A program made the translations under genes and the position numbers. This document shows positions 1 through 6,936 of a stretch of DNA of 9,726 nt, piece after piece. The notes under the pieces are model-generated. The model was not told the origin of the DNA. It worked only from the letters and a program-made list of their open reading frames with translations, and ran no database searches. Origin of the DNA: JBNKFQ01 sp050289385. Lineage in GTDB: Bacteria; Pseudomonadota; Gammaproteobacteria; Pseudomonadales; Porticoccaceae. Each line of letters begins with the position of its first letter. Position 1 is the stretch's first letter. The DNA lies in the NCBI GenBank assembly GCA_050289385.1, contig JBNKFQ010000248.1, positions 1-9,726 of the forward strand, read 5' to 3'.

Positions 1-1
1 G

Positions 2-202
2 GATAATCTTTACCCGTCAATTAACGATTTATGTGCCGAACAGACAGAATCCATTGATGAATATATGGCCGAGGTGGAAAGAGAGATCCTGACCAAAGCT
101 CTGGAACAGACAGCGTGGAATAGAACTGCAGCAGCCAAAAAGCTGGGTATCAGTTTTCGGCAGATGCGTTACAAGTTAAAAAAGCTGGGGATGGATGAAT
201 AA
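2..202 (+). CDS. pilR: PilR-type sigma-54 response regulator, C-terminal fragment (partial, 5' end outside window)
   Basis: This is the last 66 codons of a gene that enters from the left edge, read in the frame starting at base 2 and ending at TAA 200-202. The protein end is a Fis-type helix-turn-helix: a helix rich in Glu and Ala (around EVEREILTKALEQTAWN) followed by NRTAAAKKLGISFRQMRYKL and a final KKLGMDE. In NtrC-family enhancer-binding proteins this segment binds DNA upstream of sigma-54 promoters. The RTAAAKKLGIS..QMRYKLKKLG pattern closely resembles PilR, which with the sensor PilS activates the major pilin gene pilA, and the adjoining minor-pilin cluster supports that reading. The receiver and AAA+ domains are outside the window, so another NtrC-family member cannot be fully excluded. 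The gene converges on pilE; its stop codon abuts the pilE-side terminator. Confidence 0.88.
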   Translation, partial: DNLYPSINDLCAEQTESIDEYMAEVEREILTKALEQTAWNRTAAAKKLGISFRQMRYKLKKLGMDE

Positions 203-231
203 AAAAGGAGCCCCTTGACATCAGAGGCTCC
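200..231 (-). terminator. Rho-independent terminator of the minor-pilin transcript
   Basis: The arms GGAGCC (207-212) and GGCTCC (226-231) form a six-base-pair stem around a 13-base loop. Read on the minus strand the stem is followed directly by a T run (complement of the A run at 201-206). This is the usual shape of an intrinsic terminator for leftward transcription out of pilE, about 20 bases past its stop. On the plus strand the stem is followed only by a weak T-poor stretch, so it would serve pilR less well, although the A run before the stem and convergent genes allow some two-way action. It overlaps the pilR stop codon. Confidence 0.75.
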
Positions 232-251
232 CTGTTTCCACCAGGCAACGT

Positions 252-698
252 TTACCAGCATTTATCTGTGGCGGCGGAACCGCCGTTTTGATATTTTTTG
301 CCCTGCTCGTCAACAGCGACAGCGCCACAATCGCTGTCTTTGGTTTGTCGACCTTGAGGTGTTGCGGTCACTGTATAGTCAAAAGCCGTATCAGCGGCCA
401 ACGTGATACGATAAATGCTGCCAGACGACCCACTCTGAGCATCCCCATTATCCGTCACATAATAGGTTGACGGATAACCCAATTGCGTCAAATCGGTAGT
501 GTAACTTTTATTATTAACAAAATATTGCTCTTGCCTGGCAGCAACCTTCATTACTTCTGCTTTACCAACAGCCCGGTTGGTACGCAGTATGTACCCTTCA
601 TAACTTGGCAATGCAATAGCGGCAATAATAGCAATTATTGCTACCACAATGATCATTTCGATCAATGAAAAACCTTTAATTAAAAAATGACGATTCAT
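252..698 (-). CDS. pilE: Type IV minor pilin PilE
   Basis: From the ATG at 698 the protein is 148 residues. It begins with a short leader cut by prepilin peptidase after G9, giving mature FSLIEM with the pilin glutamate at mature position 5, then a hydrophobic helix to about residue 32 (IIVVAIIAIIAAIALPSY). The segment around residues 44-75 (KAEVMKVAARQEQYF, NNKSYTTDLTQLGYP) is characteristic of PilE minor pilins. Two cysteines, C124 and C147, probably close the C-terminal D-loop. PilE is expected to couple the PilVWX/PilY1 priming complex to major pilin at the pilus tip. An in-frame TTG directly before the ATG (699-701) is a possible alternative start: AGGAG lies 7 bases before TTG and 10 before ATG. 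The gene begins 13 bases after the pilY1 stop, with its ribosome site in that gap, so it is the last gene of the operon. Confidence 0.93.
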   Translation of the reverse strand: MNRHFLIKGFSLIEMIIVVAIIAIIAAIALPSYEGYILRTNRAVGKAEVMKVAARQEQYFVNNKSYTTDLTQLGYPSTYYVTDNGDAQSGSSGSIYRITLAADTAFDYTVTATPQGRQTKDSDCGAVAVDEQGKKYQNGGSAATDKCW

Positions 699-711
699 CA
701 ACGCACTACTC

Positions 712-3700
712 CTATTTCAAGCTATCTATATCTTTTTCACGCCAATACACTCGCCATATCCCTTTCTCCCCCGGATCAGTGGTTTTTCCTCCACCAGCGC
801 CATCACTAATCGGGTCATCATCATCAACATCGTTCGGGTCCAAATAGCCTGGTATTATAAAACCTTCACCGCCTTTGATAACATCCCCGGGAATACCCAA
901 CCCTACCCCGTAACTCCTTTGTTTAAAGAAGGCAGAACCATCAGCGAGGTTAACAAAATAGACCGAGCCTTCACCTTCTGATGGTTCGCAATCCACCACA
1001 CCTGATGCAGGTGTGTAGCTGGAAAAACCAACAACACCAGCCAAAACCTCAGGTTTTGACAAAGCCTTTTCACCATCACCATCCATCCGCAGCAGCCATC
1101 CATTTTGTAATGCGCCCGAATTCACACTGTCAGTTACATCCTGAAAATCATCAATCTCGAAAACCGGTTCTGTACTTGCCGGGGATCCGCTAACAGTGGC
1201 TCTGTCCTTGATCAAAAATACTTTATTATCAACATCAGTTTCCAGAGGGTCCGCTCGATTACCACTGGCGATTAACACACCATCGTAACGCCCGATAGAA
1301 TCAAATGTCTGTACAACTTCTGGTGCATGAAAAAAACGCAGGTCTGTCGCTGCTCCATCTGTGCCCAATTCTGCCAGTTTGGTAACCTGCCAATTGCTTG
1401 CACGATGCCCAGCCTCGGTTCCTTCCGGCAAATCGACTCGCCAAACGGCTCCACCAGTATCCCCCACATATAACCGGTCAATAATCCCTCCCCCCTGACT
1501 GTCCATAGCTGTTATTTCCGAGGGAATAGAGTCAACCATATCAGGGTGAGAAAAAACAGTATCGGTTGCTGTAGAGCTACCTTGGACTGCTTTCCAGATT
1601 AGCGCTCCGGTAGTGGCATTGACTATATAGATAGCATTACCCACCGTATCATCTGCGTCGCCACCATCGGCGATGCTCCGATCCTTACCGATTCGGTTGG
1701 TGTAGGTAGAATCCCAACCGCCGTTATAACCTCCGGCAAAAATCACCACATCCGTTGCAGTACCGCCAAATTGCACCTTGCCTACTATCGGTTTGGAAAA
1801 GCTCAAACCCAGCTCATCAAAATCTCCGCCGGTAGTCTGCGTAATCTTCCAAAGCAATGATGGAGCTGCACTGGGATTACTGACATCCAAACCATAGTAA
1901 GCCTTGCCACCGCGTCGCAAACCAAAATATACATAAACCCTGTCTCCGTCGGCCGCGACGTATGACCGGTCACCATTGGTGTCATCAAGCAACACTGTTG
2001 GCGCTCCATCGACACCATAGATCATTTGAGTGCTGGACTGAGTATTGGCTCTCATTACCGGAACCTGCCAGAGCAATTCCCTCGGCATAAATCCGAAAAC
2101 CTCTTTCCCACTATCAACCCCACCCGATGTAGTATTTTCAAAGCTATGGAAAACCCCATCGGTTGTTCCCATATAAATACGTATATTGGGGTTTGTCGGG
2201 CTGTGACCACCTGCCGTACCATAGTTCACTGCCAAGGGTCGTGAATGAATAGATGCGCCCAAAATCCAGTTTCTTGCATTTTCATTGGGATAAGGATTGT
2301 CACCACCACCTGGTGTTGGCACTTCGTCATCAATATCCTGACCACGCGCCCACTTGATCAACTCAAGTGTTTCATCTTCATCATCTGTAGACGCCGGATC
2401 ATCCGTCACACCCAGCAGTGTTTTCAACTCAGTAACGGTGGGAGTATCTGCATTGAAATTAACAAGAGTGGTACCACTACTCGGGTCAACAAATAATTGG
2501 CGCGCACCACTATCCGAGTTCAAATCACCAATTGTGCCAGTTAAAAACCCGGGAACCTGTTGCCCGGCCGCCCCTCTTGGAACCGCCCGACCGTCTCGAT
2601 TATCAATTTCACCTCTTGACGCATCAGCATCGGGTAATTTGTCAGGCTCAGTCCAGAAAGTCAGTGCTTCGGTGCGAATGCGACCAAGATCGTCTCCATC
2701 GGATTCAATGGCTTCATTTCCAAGAAAATCAACAACCGTATCGTCCTGCCCATTGCCATCTGTATCAACAAGCTTTAGCCGTTTTAAATTGCCTGGCCAA
2801 ACGATAGTTTCCTCAGCGCGAAAAAGTGCTGTATACAAGTGGTCCAGTAACTCAGTGCGGTTGAATACATTCACTGGTATAGAGGACGCCACAAAGGTGC
2901 TACTGACACTGATAATTTCTACAAACGATTCTTCCAGTTCCACCTCCAGCTTTTCCGGGTCTTCCAGAGAAAGCAAGCCGTCACCGGTACCTCCAGCTGT
3001 AGCCCACTTGGGCAAAGTACCTTTAGAGTTTTCGTCTGAGATAACCCAAGTGTTAACCGTTTGGTCGCCTGGCAATATCGAATCTAAAACAACATCATTA
3101 TCATTAAAATATTCAATGATATTTTCTGCACTCTTTGCAGCATCAACGGAAAGGGCATTTTCAATTTCGCTTTTCAGTGCCGGGTTACCCTGACCGGAGT
3201 TCATGGCCACCATAATTCCATACAACTTGCTACACTGAAAATCCGAAGCTGGGCTAAACGGTGTATTATAATCTGTATCAGCTCCTAAAGTCGGATCATC
3301 CATAATCGTTCGGTCATAATCTGGCGGCAATGCTGTACTTGAGCCGTTACCATAATTAGTAATTGTCTTCTTACCGTTAAAAACCTCACCGCTATTCAAA
3401 TAACTGTACCATTCCATAAATTGGTCTTGAACATAAAGCTGATGCGCATCACTGGAACCGACCATTCCGTCTCGCAGCTCCTTTAGCGTATCTATAAGAA
3501 GCTGGCGCCCTTTCGTGCTGGCAATAGAATTTCCGGCTGCATCCTCTGTGTAGTCTCCCCCTAATTCACGATACCCCAAAAGGATTGTTGCCCCTTCAGT
3601 TTTCTCTCCGTTATCAATATTGTTTGAAATCATTAATCCCATATGAATCGGGTCAAACTCCGGATTACTGATAACAGCACCCAAAACCGCGATAAAACCT

Positions 3701-3963
3701 TCAAAAAGGTTTACATCATCTCCGGTTCCTTTACCCAATTCGGAAGCCAGATAAGCAACAACCGAGTCCGACATAATATCGTCACAGTCGGTGTCATAAG
3801 TACAAAGGTTACCAGCCAATACCGGCGGCCGATAATCAATCGAAAGCATGACCAATGGAGGACCGGAATTAGCTCCACCCAAGTAAATATCAATATCGTC
3901 AGCCATCAAGCCGGATGAGAATACTCCCACTAAAAAACCAAAAAAACGAGTAAACGTTTTCAT
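712..3963 (-). CDS. pilY1: PilY1, secreted pilus-tip adhesin/mechanosensor (PilC-type beta-propeller)
   Basis: The product has 1083 residues, near the usual PilY1 size. A Sec signal peptide covers about 1-21 (cleavage likely GLMA|DD). Residues about 35-400 follow the vWA-like N-terminal layout, with LVMLSID at 37-43 as the first strand, but the MIDAS pattern DxSxS is absent (D43-Y-R-P-P). A calcium-type loop lies at 400-408 (DTDGNGQDD). Residues 533-543 (LELIKWARGQD) and LGASIHSRP lead into the C-terminal propeller, about 568-1045, with TDGVFHSF (601-608), VDGAPT (651-656), RRGGKAYYGLDVSNP (683-697) and LYVGDTGGAVWRVDL (831-845). The propeller calcium loop, 821-829, is degenerate (DSQGGGIID). 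An Asp-rich stretch, 1042-1054, lies near the C-terminus. A GAGGTGGAG ribosome site sits just before the ATG, 19 bases after pilX. PilY1 supports pilus assembly, adhesion and surface sensing. No RGD motif is present. Confidence 0.95.
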   Translation of the reverse strand: MKTFTRFFGFLVGVFSSGLMADDIDIYLGGANSGPPLVMLSIDYRPPVLAGNLCTYDTDCDDIMSDSVVAYLASELGKGTGDDVNLFEGFIAVLGAVISNPEFDPIHMGLMISNNIDNGEKTEGATILLGYRELGGDYTEDAAGNSIASTKGRQLLIDTLKELRDGMVGSSDAHQLYVQDQFMEWYSYLNSGEVFNGKKTITNYGNGSSTALPPDYDRTIMDDPTLGADTDYNTPFSPASDFQCSKLYGIMVAMNSGQGNPALKSEIENALSVDAAKSAENIIEYFNDNDVVLDSILPGDQTVNTWVISDENSKGTLPKWATAGGTGDGLLSLEDPEKLEVELEESFVEIISVSSTFVASSIPVNVFNRTELLDHLYTALFRAEETIVWPGNLKRLKLVDTDGNGQDDTVVDFLGNEAIESDGDDLGRIRTEALTFWTEPDKLPDADASRGEIDNRDGRAVPRGAAGQQVPGFLTGTIGDLNSDSGARQLFVDPSSGTTLVNFNADTPTVTELKTLLGVTDDPASTDDEDETLELIKWARGQDIDDEVPTPGGGDNPYPNENARNWILGASIHSRPLAVNYGTAGGHSPTNPNIRIYMGTTDGVFHSFENTTSGGVDSGKEVFGFMPRELLWQVPVMRANTQSSTQMIYGVDGAPTVLLDDTNGDRSYVAADGDRVYVYFGLRRGGKAYYGLDVSNPSAAPSLLWKITQTTGGDFDELGLSFSKPIVGKVQFGGTATDVVIFAGGYNGGWDSTYTNRIGKDRSIADGGDADDTVGNAIYIVNATTGALIWKAVQGSSTATDTVFSHPDMVDSIPSEITAMDSQGGGIIDRLYVGDTGGAVWRVDLPEGTEAGHRASNWQVTKLAELGTDGAATDLRFFHAPEVVQTFDSIGRYDGVLIASGNRADPLETDVDNKVFLIKDRATVSGSPASTEPVFEIDDFQDVTDSVNSGALQNGWLLRMDGDGEKALSKPEVLAGVVGFSSYTPASGVVDCEPSEGEGSVYFVNLADGSAFFKQRSYGVGLGIPGDVIKGGEGFIIPGYLDPNDVDDDDPISDGAGGGKTTDPGEKGIWRVYWREKDIDSLK

Positions 3964-3982
3964 AACTCCACCTCAAACTCCT

Positions 3983-4528
3983 TTAGCCGTCAGACCGTAG
4001 TGCCACACCTACAATCACAGTGGCTTTTCCCAAACGTCGGGAACTGCCGTCATAATCAACTCTAATTTCATACAGGCTCACTTTTTGTTCCAGGTCTTCA
4101 GAAGTATTTTCTGGCAAGATAACGACTGAACTCAGTTTGGGAGGCTCATCGGTAATTCGTGTCACCCTGTAATCAGCGGTTACACCTGTCGGCAGAGCAG
4201 GCAATATTACCGTCGAGCTAAGTGTCAGTGTTGTTTCATCGCAATCACTGCTGGTATTCCCCGCGTTGCACCACACATAGCCCACCTCGCCATCACTGGA
4301 TCCCTGAATTACATCATCTTCACTGGCAGACATGGCTGTGGCAATAGCCTGCGCATACTGAAAAGCTTCTTCCCTGAACTGATCATTACCAGCCATCCTG
4401 AATTCCAGTTCACTGGTTTGAATAACGGTGGTTCCCACCAACGCCAGTAATAGTAAAAATATAAGGGCGACAACCAGTACCGCGCCAGACTCATTTGCAG
4501 CACATTTCCTGAACACTCTATTATCCAT
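3983..4528 (-). CDS. pilX: Type IV minor pilin PilX
   Basis: From the ATG at 4528 the protein has 181 residues. The N-terminal part matches the PilX_N pattern: leader to G15, then AVLVVALIFLLLLALVG as membrane helix, and ELEFRMAGNDQFREEAFQYA at about 40-59. As usual for PilX/GspK-type minor pilins, mature position 5 is hydrophobic rather than Glu. C87 and C96 may form a disulfide in the head. A GTG at 4546 would give an 18-base longer coding region overlapping the end of pilW by 8 bases. The ATG has GAGG placed immediately against it, too close for a good ribosome site, so the true start is uncertain. PilX belongs to the tip-priming subcomplex with PilV, PilW and PilY1. It sits between pilW and pilY1, as in Pseudomonas aeruginosa. 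Confidence 0.9.
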   Translation of the reverse strand: MDNRVFRKCAANESGAVLVVALIFLLLLALVGTTVIQTSELEFRMAGNDQFREEAFQYAQAIATAMSASEDDVIQGSSDGEVGYVWCNAGNTSSDCDETTLTLSSTVILPALPTGVTADYRVTRITDEPPKLSSVVILPENTSEDLEQKVSLYEIRVDYDGSSRRLGKATVIVGVALRSDG

Positions 4529-4538
4529 CCTCAATGCA

Positions 4539-5594
4539 CTAAACACTTGGAATAACCGAATTTCTCAATTGGACTGAAGTACTGAATACCTTCCTCAAAA
4601 AGCCATCGTTTTTCGCAGCAACATTTTTTGCACCCAAAACATAGGCTTTATTGTCAGTATGACCAGCAGCCGTATTTACACTTCTTACTAACAAATATAT
4701 TCTTGCTGCAACGGAATTGACCAGCTCATCAGCATCAGGTGCTGTCTCAAATCGATTCGGGACTCCGTCCCCGTCGGAATCGACACCAAATTCGATTTGC
4801 ATATCCTCAATACCTTCAACGAGACATTCTTTTTGCATATTTGCTCCTACCAGCGCCTCTGAACACAGAGTAGGAACACCGTCACCTGATGCAGAAGAGT
4901 AACTTTGGATGTAAAAAACTTTTGCACTGTATTGCCAGTAGTCTATGCCGGTATTAGTGCCAACTTCTGCACTGGGTATCACCCCTGATCCGCCAAGATA
5001 TACCCAGGACGCATCTGAAAAATCCGGCACATATCTCAAATACCACTGATTGGTAGCCGCAGCCGTTATCGATGTATTAAAAACGCCATTTCGCAAGGTA
5101 AAGTCTCCAGCGGTTCTCTTGACGGAAACAATATCTGTTCCACTTTGAACATCAGCGGCCGTAATACATCCCGAAAAACTGACATTCAAAACACTTGTCA
5201 GACTGCTGCTATAGTTATTAACCAAATCTATCGCGTTTTTTTCATAAACCGGTGGACTCGTTGCCGGCACCTGATATTTGGCATCCAGGGCCCATAGAGA
5301 ACTGCAATCTGTACCCCCTATGGCAACGGCAGTATCCAGTTGCTCAGGATTGGAGGCACCTCCCATAAAACCTGCCAAAGTTAATTCCCTTTTGAGTAAA
5401 CCCAACGCATAGCGACCATTTTCTTGCATTCGTGCGGCTTCTTCCTCATTGCTAAAATTACGCTTGCTTTCCGCGTATATGTTTATAATTCCGGCAGACA
5501 GCAACAAACCAAGCACTAAAGCAACCATAAGCTCTACTAACGAGAACCCCGCCACTCTTTTGGTCGTTACTATTATCGTTGCGTTTGGTTTCAT
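4539..5594 (-). CDS. pilW: Type IV minor pilin PilW
   Basis: From ATG 5594 the protein has 351 residues, a normal PilW length. The leader ends at G16; the mature protein starts FSLVELMVALVLGLLLSAGI with Glu at mature position 5. The stretch EEEAARMQENGRYALGLLKR (51-69) and the C-terminal pattern LRKVFSTSVQLRN are PilW hallmarks. The segment FGVDSDGDGVPNRFE carries a DxDxDG loop that commonly occurs at this place in PilW, perhaps a metal site. PilW is a core part of the PilVWX-PilY1 tip complex. The start region overlaps or abuts the end of pilV: an in-frame TTG at 5609 would overlap the pilV stop by 8 bases, whereas the ATG lies 7 bases past it. No clear Shine-Dalgarno sequence is visible, so translation is probably coupled to pilV. 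Confidence 0.92.
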   Translation of the reverse strand: MKPNATIIVTTKRVAGFSLVELMVALVLGLLLSAGIINIYAESKRNFSNEEEAARMQENGRYALGLLKRELTLAGFMGGASNPEQLDTAVAIGGTDCSSLWALDAKYQVPATSPPVYEKNAIDLVNNYSSSLTSVLNVSFSGCITAADVQSGTDIVSVKRTAGDFTLRNGVFNTSITAAATNQWYLRYVPDFSDASWVYLGGSGVIPSAEVGTNTGIDYWQYSAKVFYIQSYSSASGDGVPTLCSEALVGANMQKECLVEGIEDMQIEFGVDSDGDGVPNRFETAPDADELVNSVAARIYLLVRSVNTAAGHTDNKAYVLGAKNVAAKNDGFLRKVFSTSVQLRNSVIPSV

Positions 5595-5601
5595 AATGGA
5601 T

Positions 5602-6189
5602 TCATTCAATATACGTTGAGATCACCAGCAACCGCCGCTGACTGTCATCGGTACCATACAGGCCCGCACCACAAGTATTGCCTGAGTCCGGATCCGATGT
5701 CTCAGCTGCTCCACGCCAGGCAATTGAGACAGTAATATTCCCTACATTGTTGGTAATACAGGCCGTAGGGTTTACCAAACCACCAACAGAATTGGTGTCC
5801 GAACCAGATGTGACAGTTTCGGACGCCCCATCAATCGCCTGTTCAAACTCGTAAAGGTCTCTGGCGGCCAGCCCAACCGGGTCACAGTCGGCGTTAGTGC
5901 AAGTTGCAGGTGCTGTGCTAATTGAACCTTGCCCCACAGTCGCAACATATGAGTTCAACGCCGTGGGGTTACTGCGCATGCGTTCCAGAATATCCCTAGC
6001 CAGAGCCGTGGCCAATGAGCGCTGGGTAGCCTCATAGAGATTGCGCTTGCCAGCCACCTGCATAGCGGTTACACCAAGAATACCTATGGCCATAACCAAC
6101 ACGGCAATCAAAACCTCGATCAGGCCTGCACCGCGTTGGGTTTTCCTTGTACCGCATCTATACATGGCTAAACCGTCATGCTGCTTCAT
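5602..6189 (-). CDS. pilV: Type IV minor pilin PilV
   Basis: From ATG 6189 the protein has 195 residues. After a positively charged leader ending RKTQRG (G20), the mature chain starts AGLIEVLIAVLVMAIGILGVTAMQ, the typical PilV N-terminus with Glu at mature position 5, followed by RSLATALARDILERMRSN, also typical of PilV. Cysteines in TCTNADC, ACITN and NTCGAG suggest disulfides in the head. PilV pairs with PilW and PilX and is needed to bring PilY1 to the pilus tip. Three starts are possible: TTG 6198 (overlapping the fimU stop), ATG 6189, and ATG 6165 (leader of 12 residues). None has a convincing ribosome site, so coupling to fimU translation is likely. The gene is followed directly by pilW. 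Confidence 0.9.
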   Translation of the reverse strand: MKQHDGLAMYRCGTRKTQRGAGLIEVLIAVLVMAIGILGVTAMQVAGKRNLYEATQRSLATALARDILERMRSNPTALNSYVATVGQGSISTAPATCTNADCDPVGLAARDLYEFEQAIDGASETVTSGSDTNSVGGLVNPTACITNNVGNITVSIAWRGAAETSDPDSGNTCGAGLYGTDDSQRRLLVISTYIE

Positions 6190-6194
6190 GTTTG

Positions 6195-6734
6195 TCAACT
6201 ACTGCTGGGGCAGTTGTCTGATGTTTTTTCTGTGCGAGGACGCCCCGTATTGGATATTGTCACCTTTCTCGCGTCAATATCCTCGTCAGCATCACAAATC
6301 CAGAGACTGTCTTGCGCTCCGGAAATAGTGCCATCACTCCGAAATCGCACCACCGAGGCAAACGTACCTGTGGCTCGTAATGTAATGCCCGATGAAATCA
6401 GCTCCTGCACCCGAAGGATGTCTTCTCCTGTATCCAAAGCGCCGTCATTGTCTTCATCAGCAAAAATAATCCAACCCTGATCCCAGTCCCCAGAGGTGGT
6501 ACAACTGCTGCCATCGGCACTTTTACACAGAGTAACCGAATGATTTCGTTTTATCGCTTCACTGCGGGCAGAAATCAGCGCCGAAAATATAACCTGGGCC
6601 TGTGTTTGCACCCTATTGTTCCGAATCAACTCACCAAAATAGGGCCCGGCCAATCCAACCAGTACGGCAAGGATCGCCACGGTGATCATCATCTCAACCA
6701 GGGTGAAACCTTTTATTTTTTTGTTCATATCCAT
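6195..6734 (-). CDS. fimU: FimU-like minor pilin (GspH/FimT family)
   Basis: The product has 179 residues. Leader MDMNKKIKG is followed by mature FTLVEMMITVAILAVLVGLAG, and a GspH/FimT head domain: SALISARSEAIKRNHSVTLC (51-70), DWDQGWIIFADEDNDGALDTGE, and FRSDGTISGAQDSLWIC. Cysteines C70, C78, C147 and C175 match those of the neighbouring FimT copy, so two conserved disulfides are likely. The C-terminal tail carries G164-R-P-R167, the GRxR pattern linked to DNA binding by FimT in Legionella. By position (second after fimT, just before pilV) this is the FimU equivalent, a minor pilin linking the tip complex to the fibre, but sequence alone does not separate FimT from FimU. A second ATG at 6728 is an alternative start. 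The pilV start region lies at its stop codon. Confidence 0.85.
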   Translation of the reverse strand: MDMNKKIKGFTLVEMMITVAILAVLVGLAGPYFGELIRNNRVQTQAQVIFSALISARSEAIKRNHSVTLCKSADGSSCTTSGDWDQGWIIFADEDNDGALDTGEDILRVQELISSGITLRATGTFASVVRFRSDGTISGAQDSLWICDADEDIDARKVTISNTGRPRTEKTSDNCPSSS

Positions 6735-6936
6735 GGGCGCATCTATAGCAAAATCGGATTGTCAAAACTTGCCTTTCAGACCGGAGGAAATATAGCCCGA
6801 CGGGTCGCTATTGACATTGACATAAAGGCCTAATTTGGCGGTAATTTTTCACAAAATCAAGCTTTATTACGCCCGCGATTTAACACGCAGCAACAAGACA
6901 CGCTGAGCCAAATTCAAACCTGGTTCACAATTTCGC
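6735..6936. other. Intergenic gap between fimT and fimU
   Basis: This 202-base gap is unusually long for a cluster that otherwise overlaps or nearly overlaps. I see no open reading frame of interest and no clear intrinsic terminator. On the minus strand, TTGACA (6760-6755) followed after only 12 bases by TATAGA (6742-6737) lies just upstream of the fimU start; the spacing is too short for a standard sigma-70 promoter. A small palindrome CCCGACGGG sits at 6797-6805. In P. aeruginosa the fimU operon has its own promoter, activated by AlgR, so a fimU promoter here is plausible, but I cannot identify an AlgR site with confidence. Confidence 0.4.
6811..6845 (+). promoter_or_regulatory. Possible plus-strand sigma-70 promoter with tandem TTGACA (weak)
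   Basis: Two perfect -35 hexamers TTGACA stand head to tail at 6811-6816 and 6817-6822. Seventeen bases after the second is GGTAAT (6840-6845), a four-of-six match to TATAAT. If active it would point rightward, antisense to fimT. The -10 lacks the important A at position 2, so this is only a candidate. Confidence 0.22.

Noticed and set aside
262..272. DnaA-box-like TTTATCTGTGG near the pilE end
   Set aside because: It differs from the TTATCCACA consensus at key bases, is single, and lies inside pilE.
698..712. A pilY2 gene between pilY1 and pilE
   Set aside because: The space between the pilY1 stop and the pilE start is only 13 bases; there is no room for it.
1484..1496. G-rich run in pilY1 (six G then A and three G on the minus strand) as a phase-variation tract like that of Neisseria pilC
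   Set aside because: The run is only six bases and interrupted by A; slipping tracts are usually longer, and the frame is intact.
2354..3193. Long open frame (279 codons) on the plus strand opposite pilY1
   Set aside because: It lies wholly antisense to a well-supported gene, is very rich in Ser as expected from the complement of Asp/Glu-rich codons, and shows no recognisable domain or ribosome site.
6832..6914. Inverted repeat AATTTGGC/GCCAAATT in the fimT-fimU gap
   Set aside because: The arms are 67 bases apart and eight bases long, a chance level match in A/T-rich DNA; no link to a promoter or terminator.
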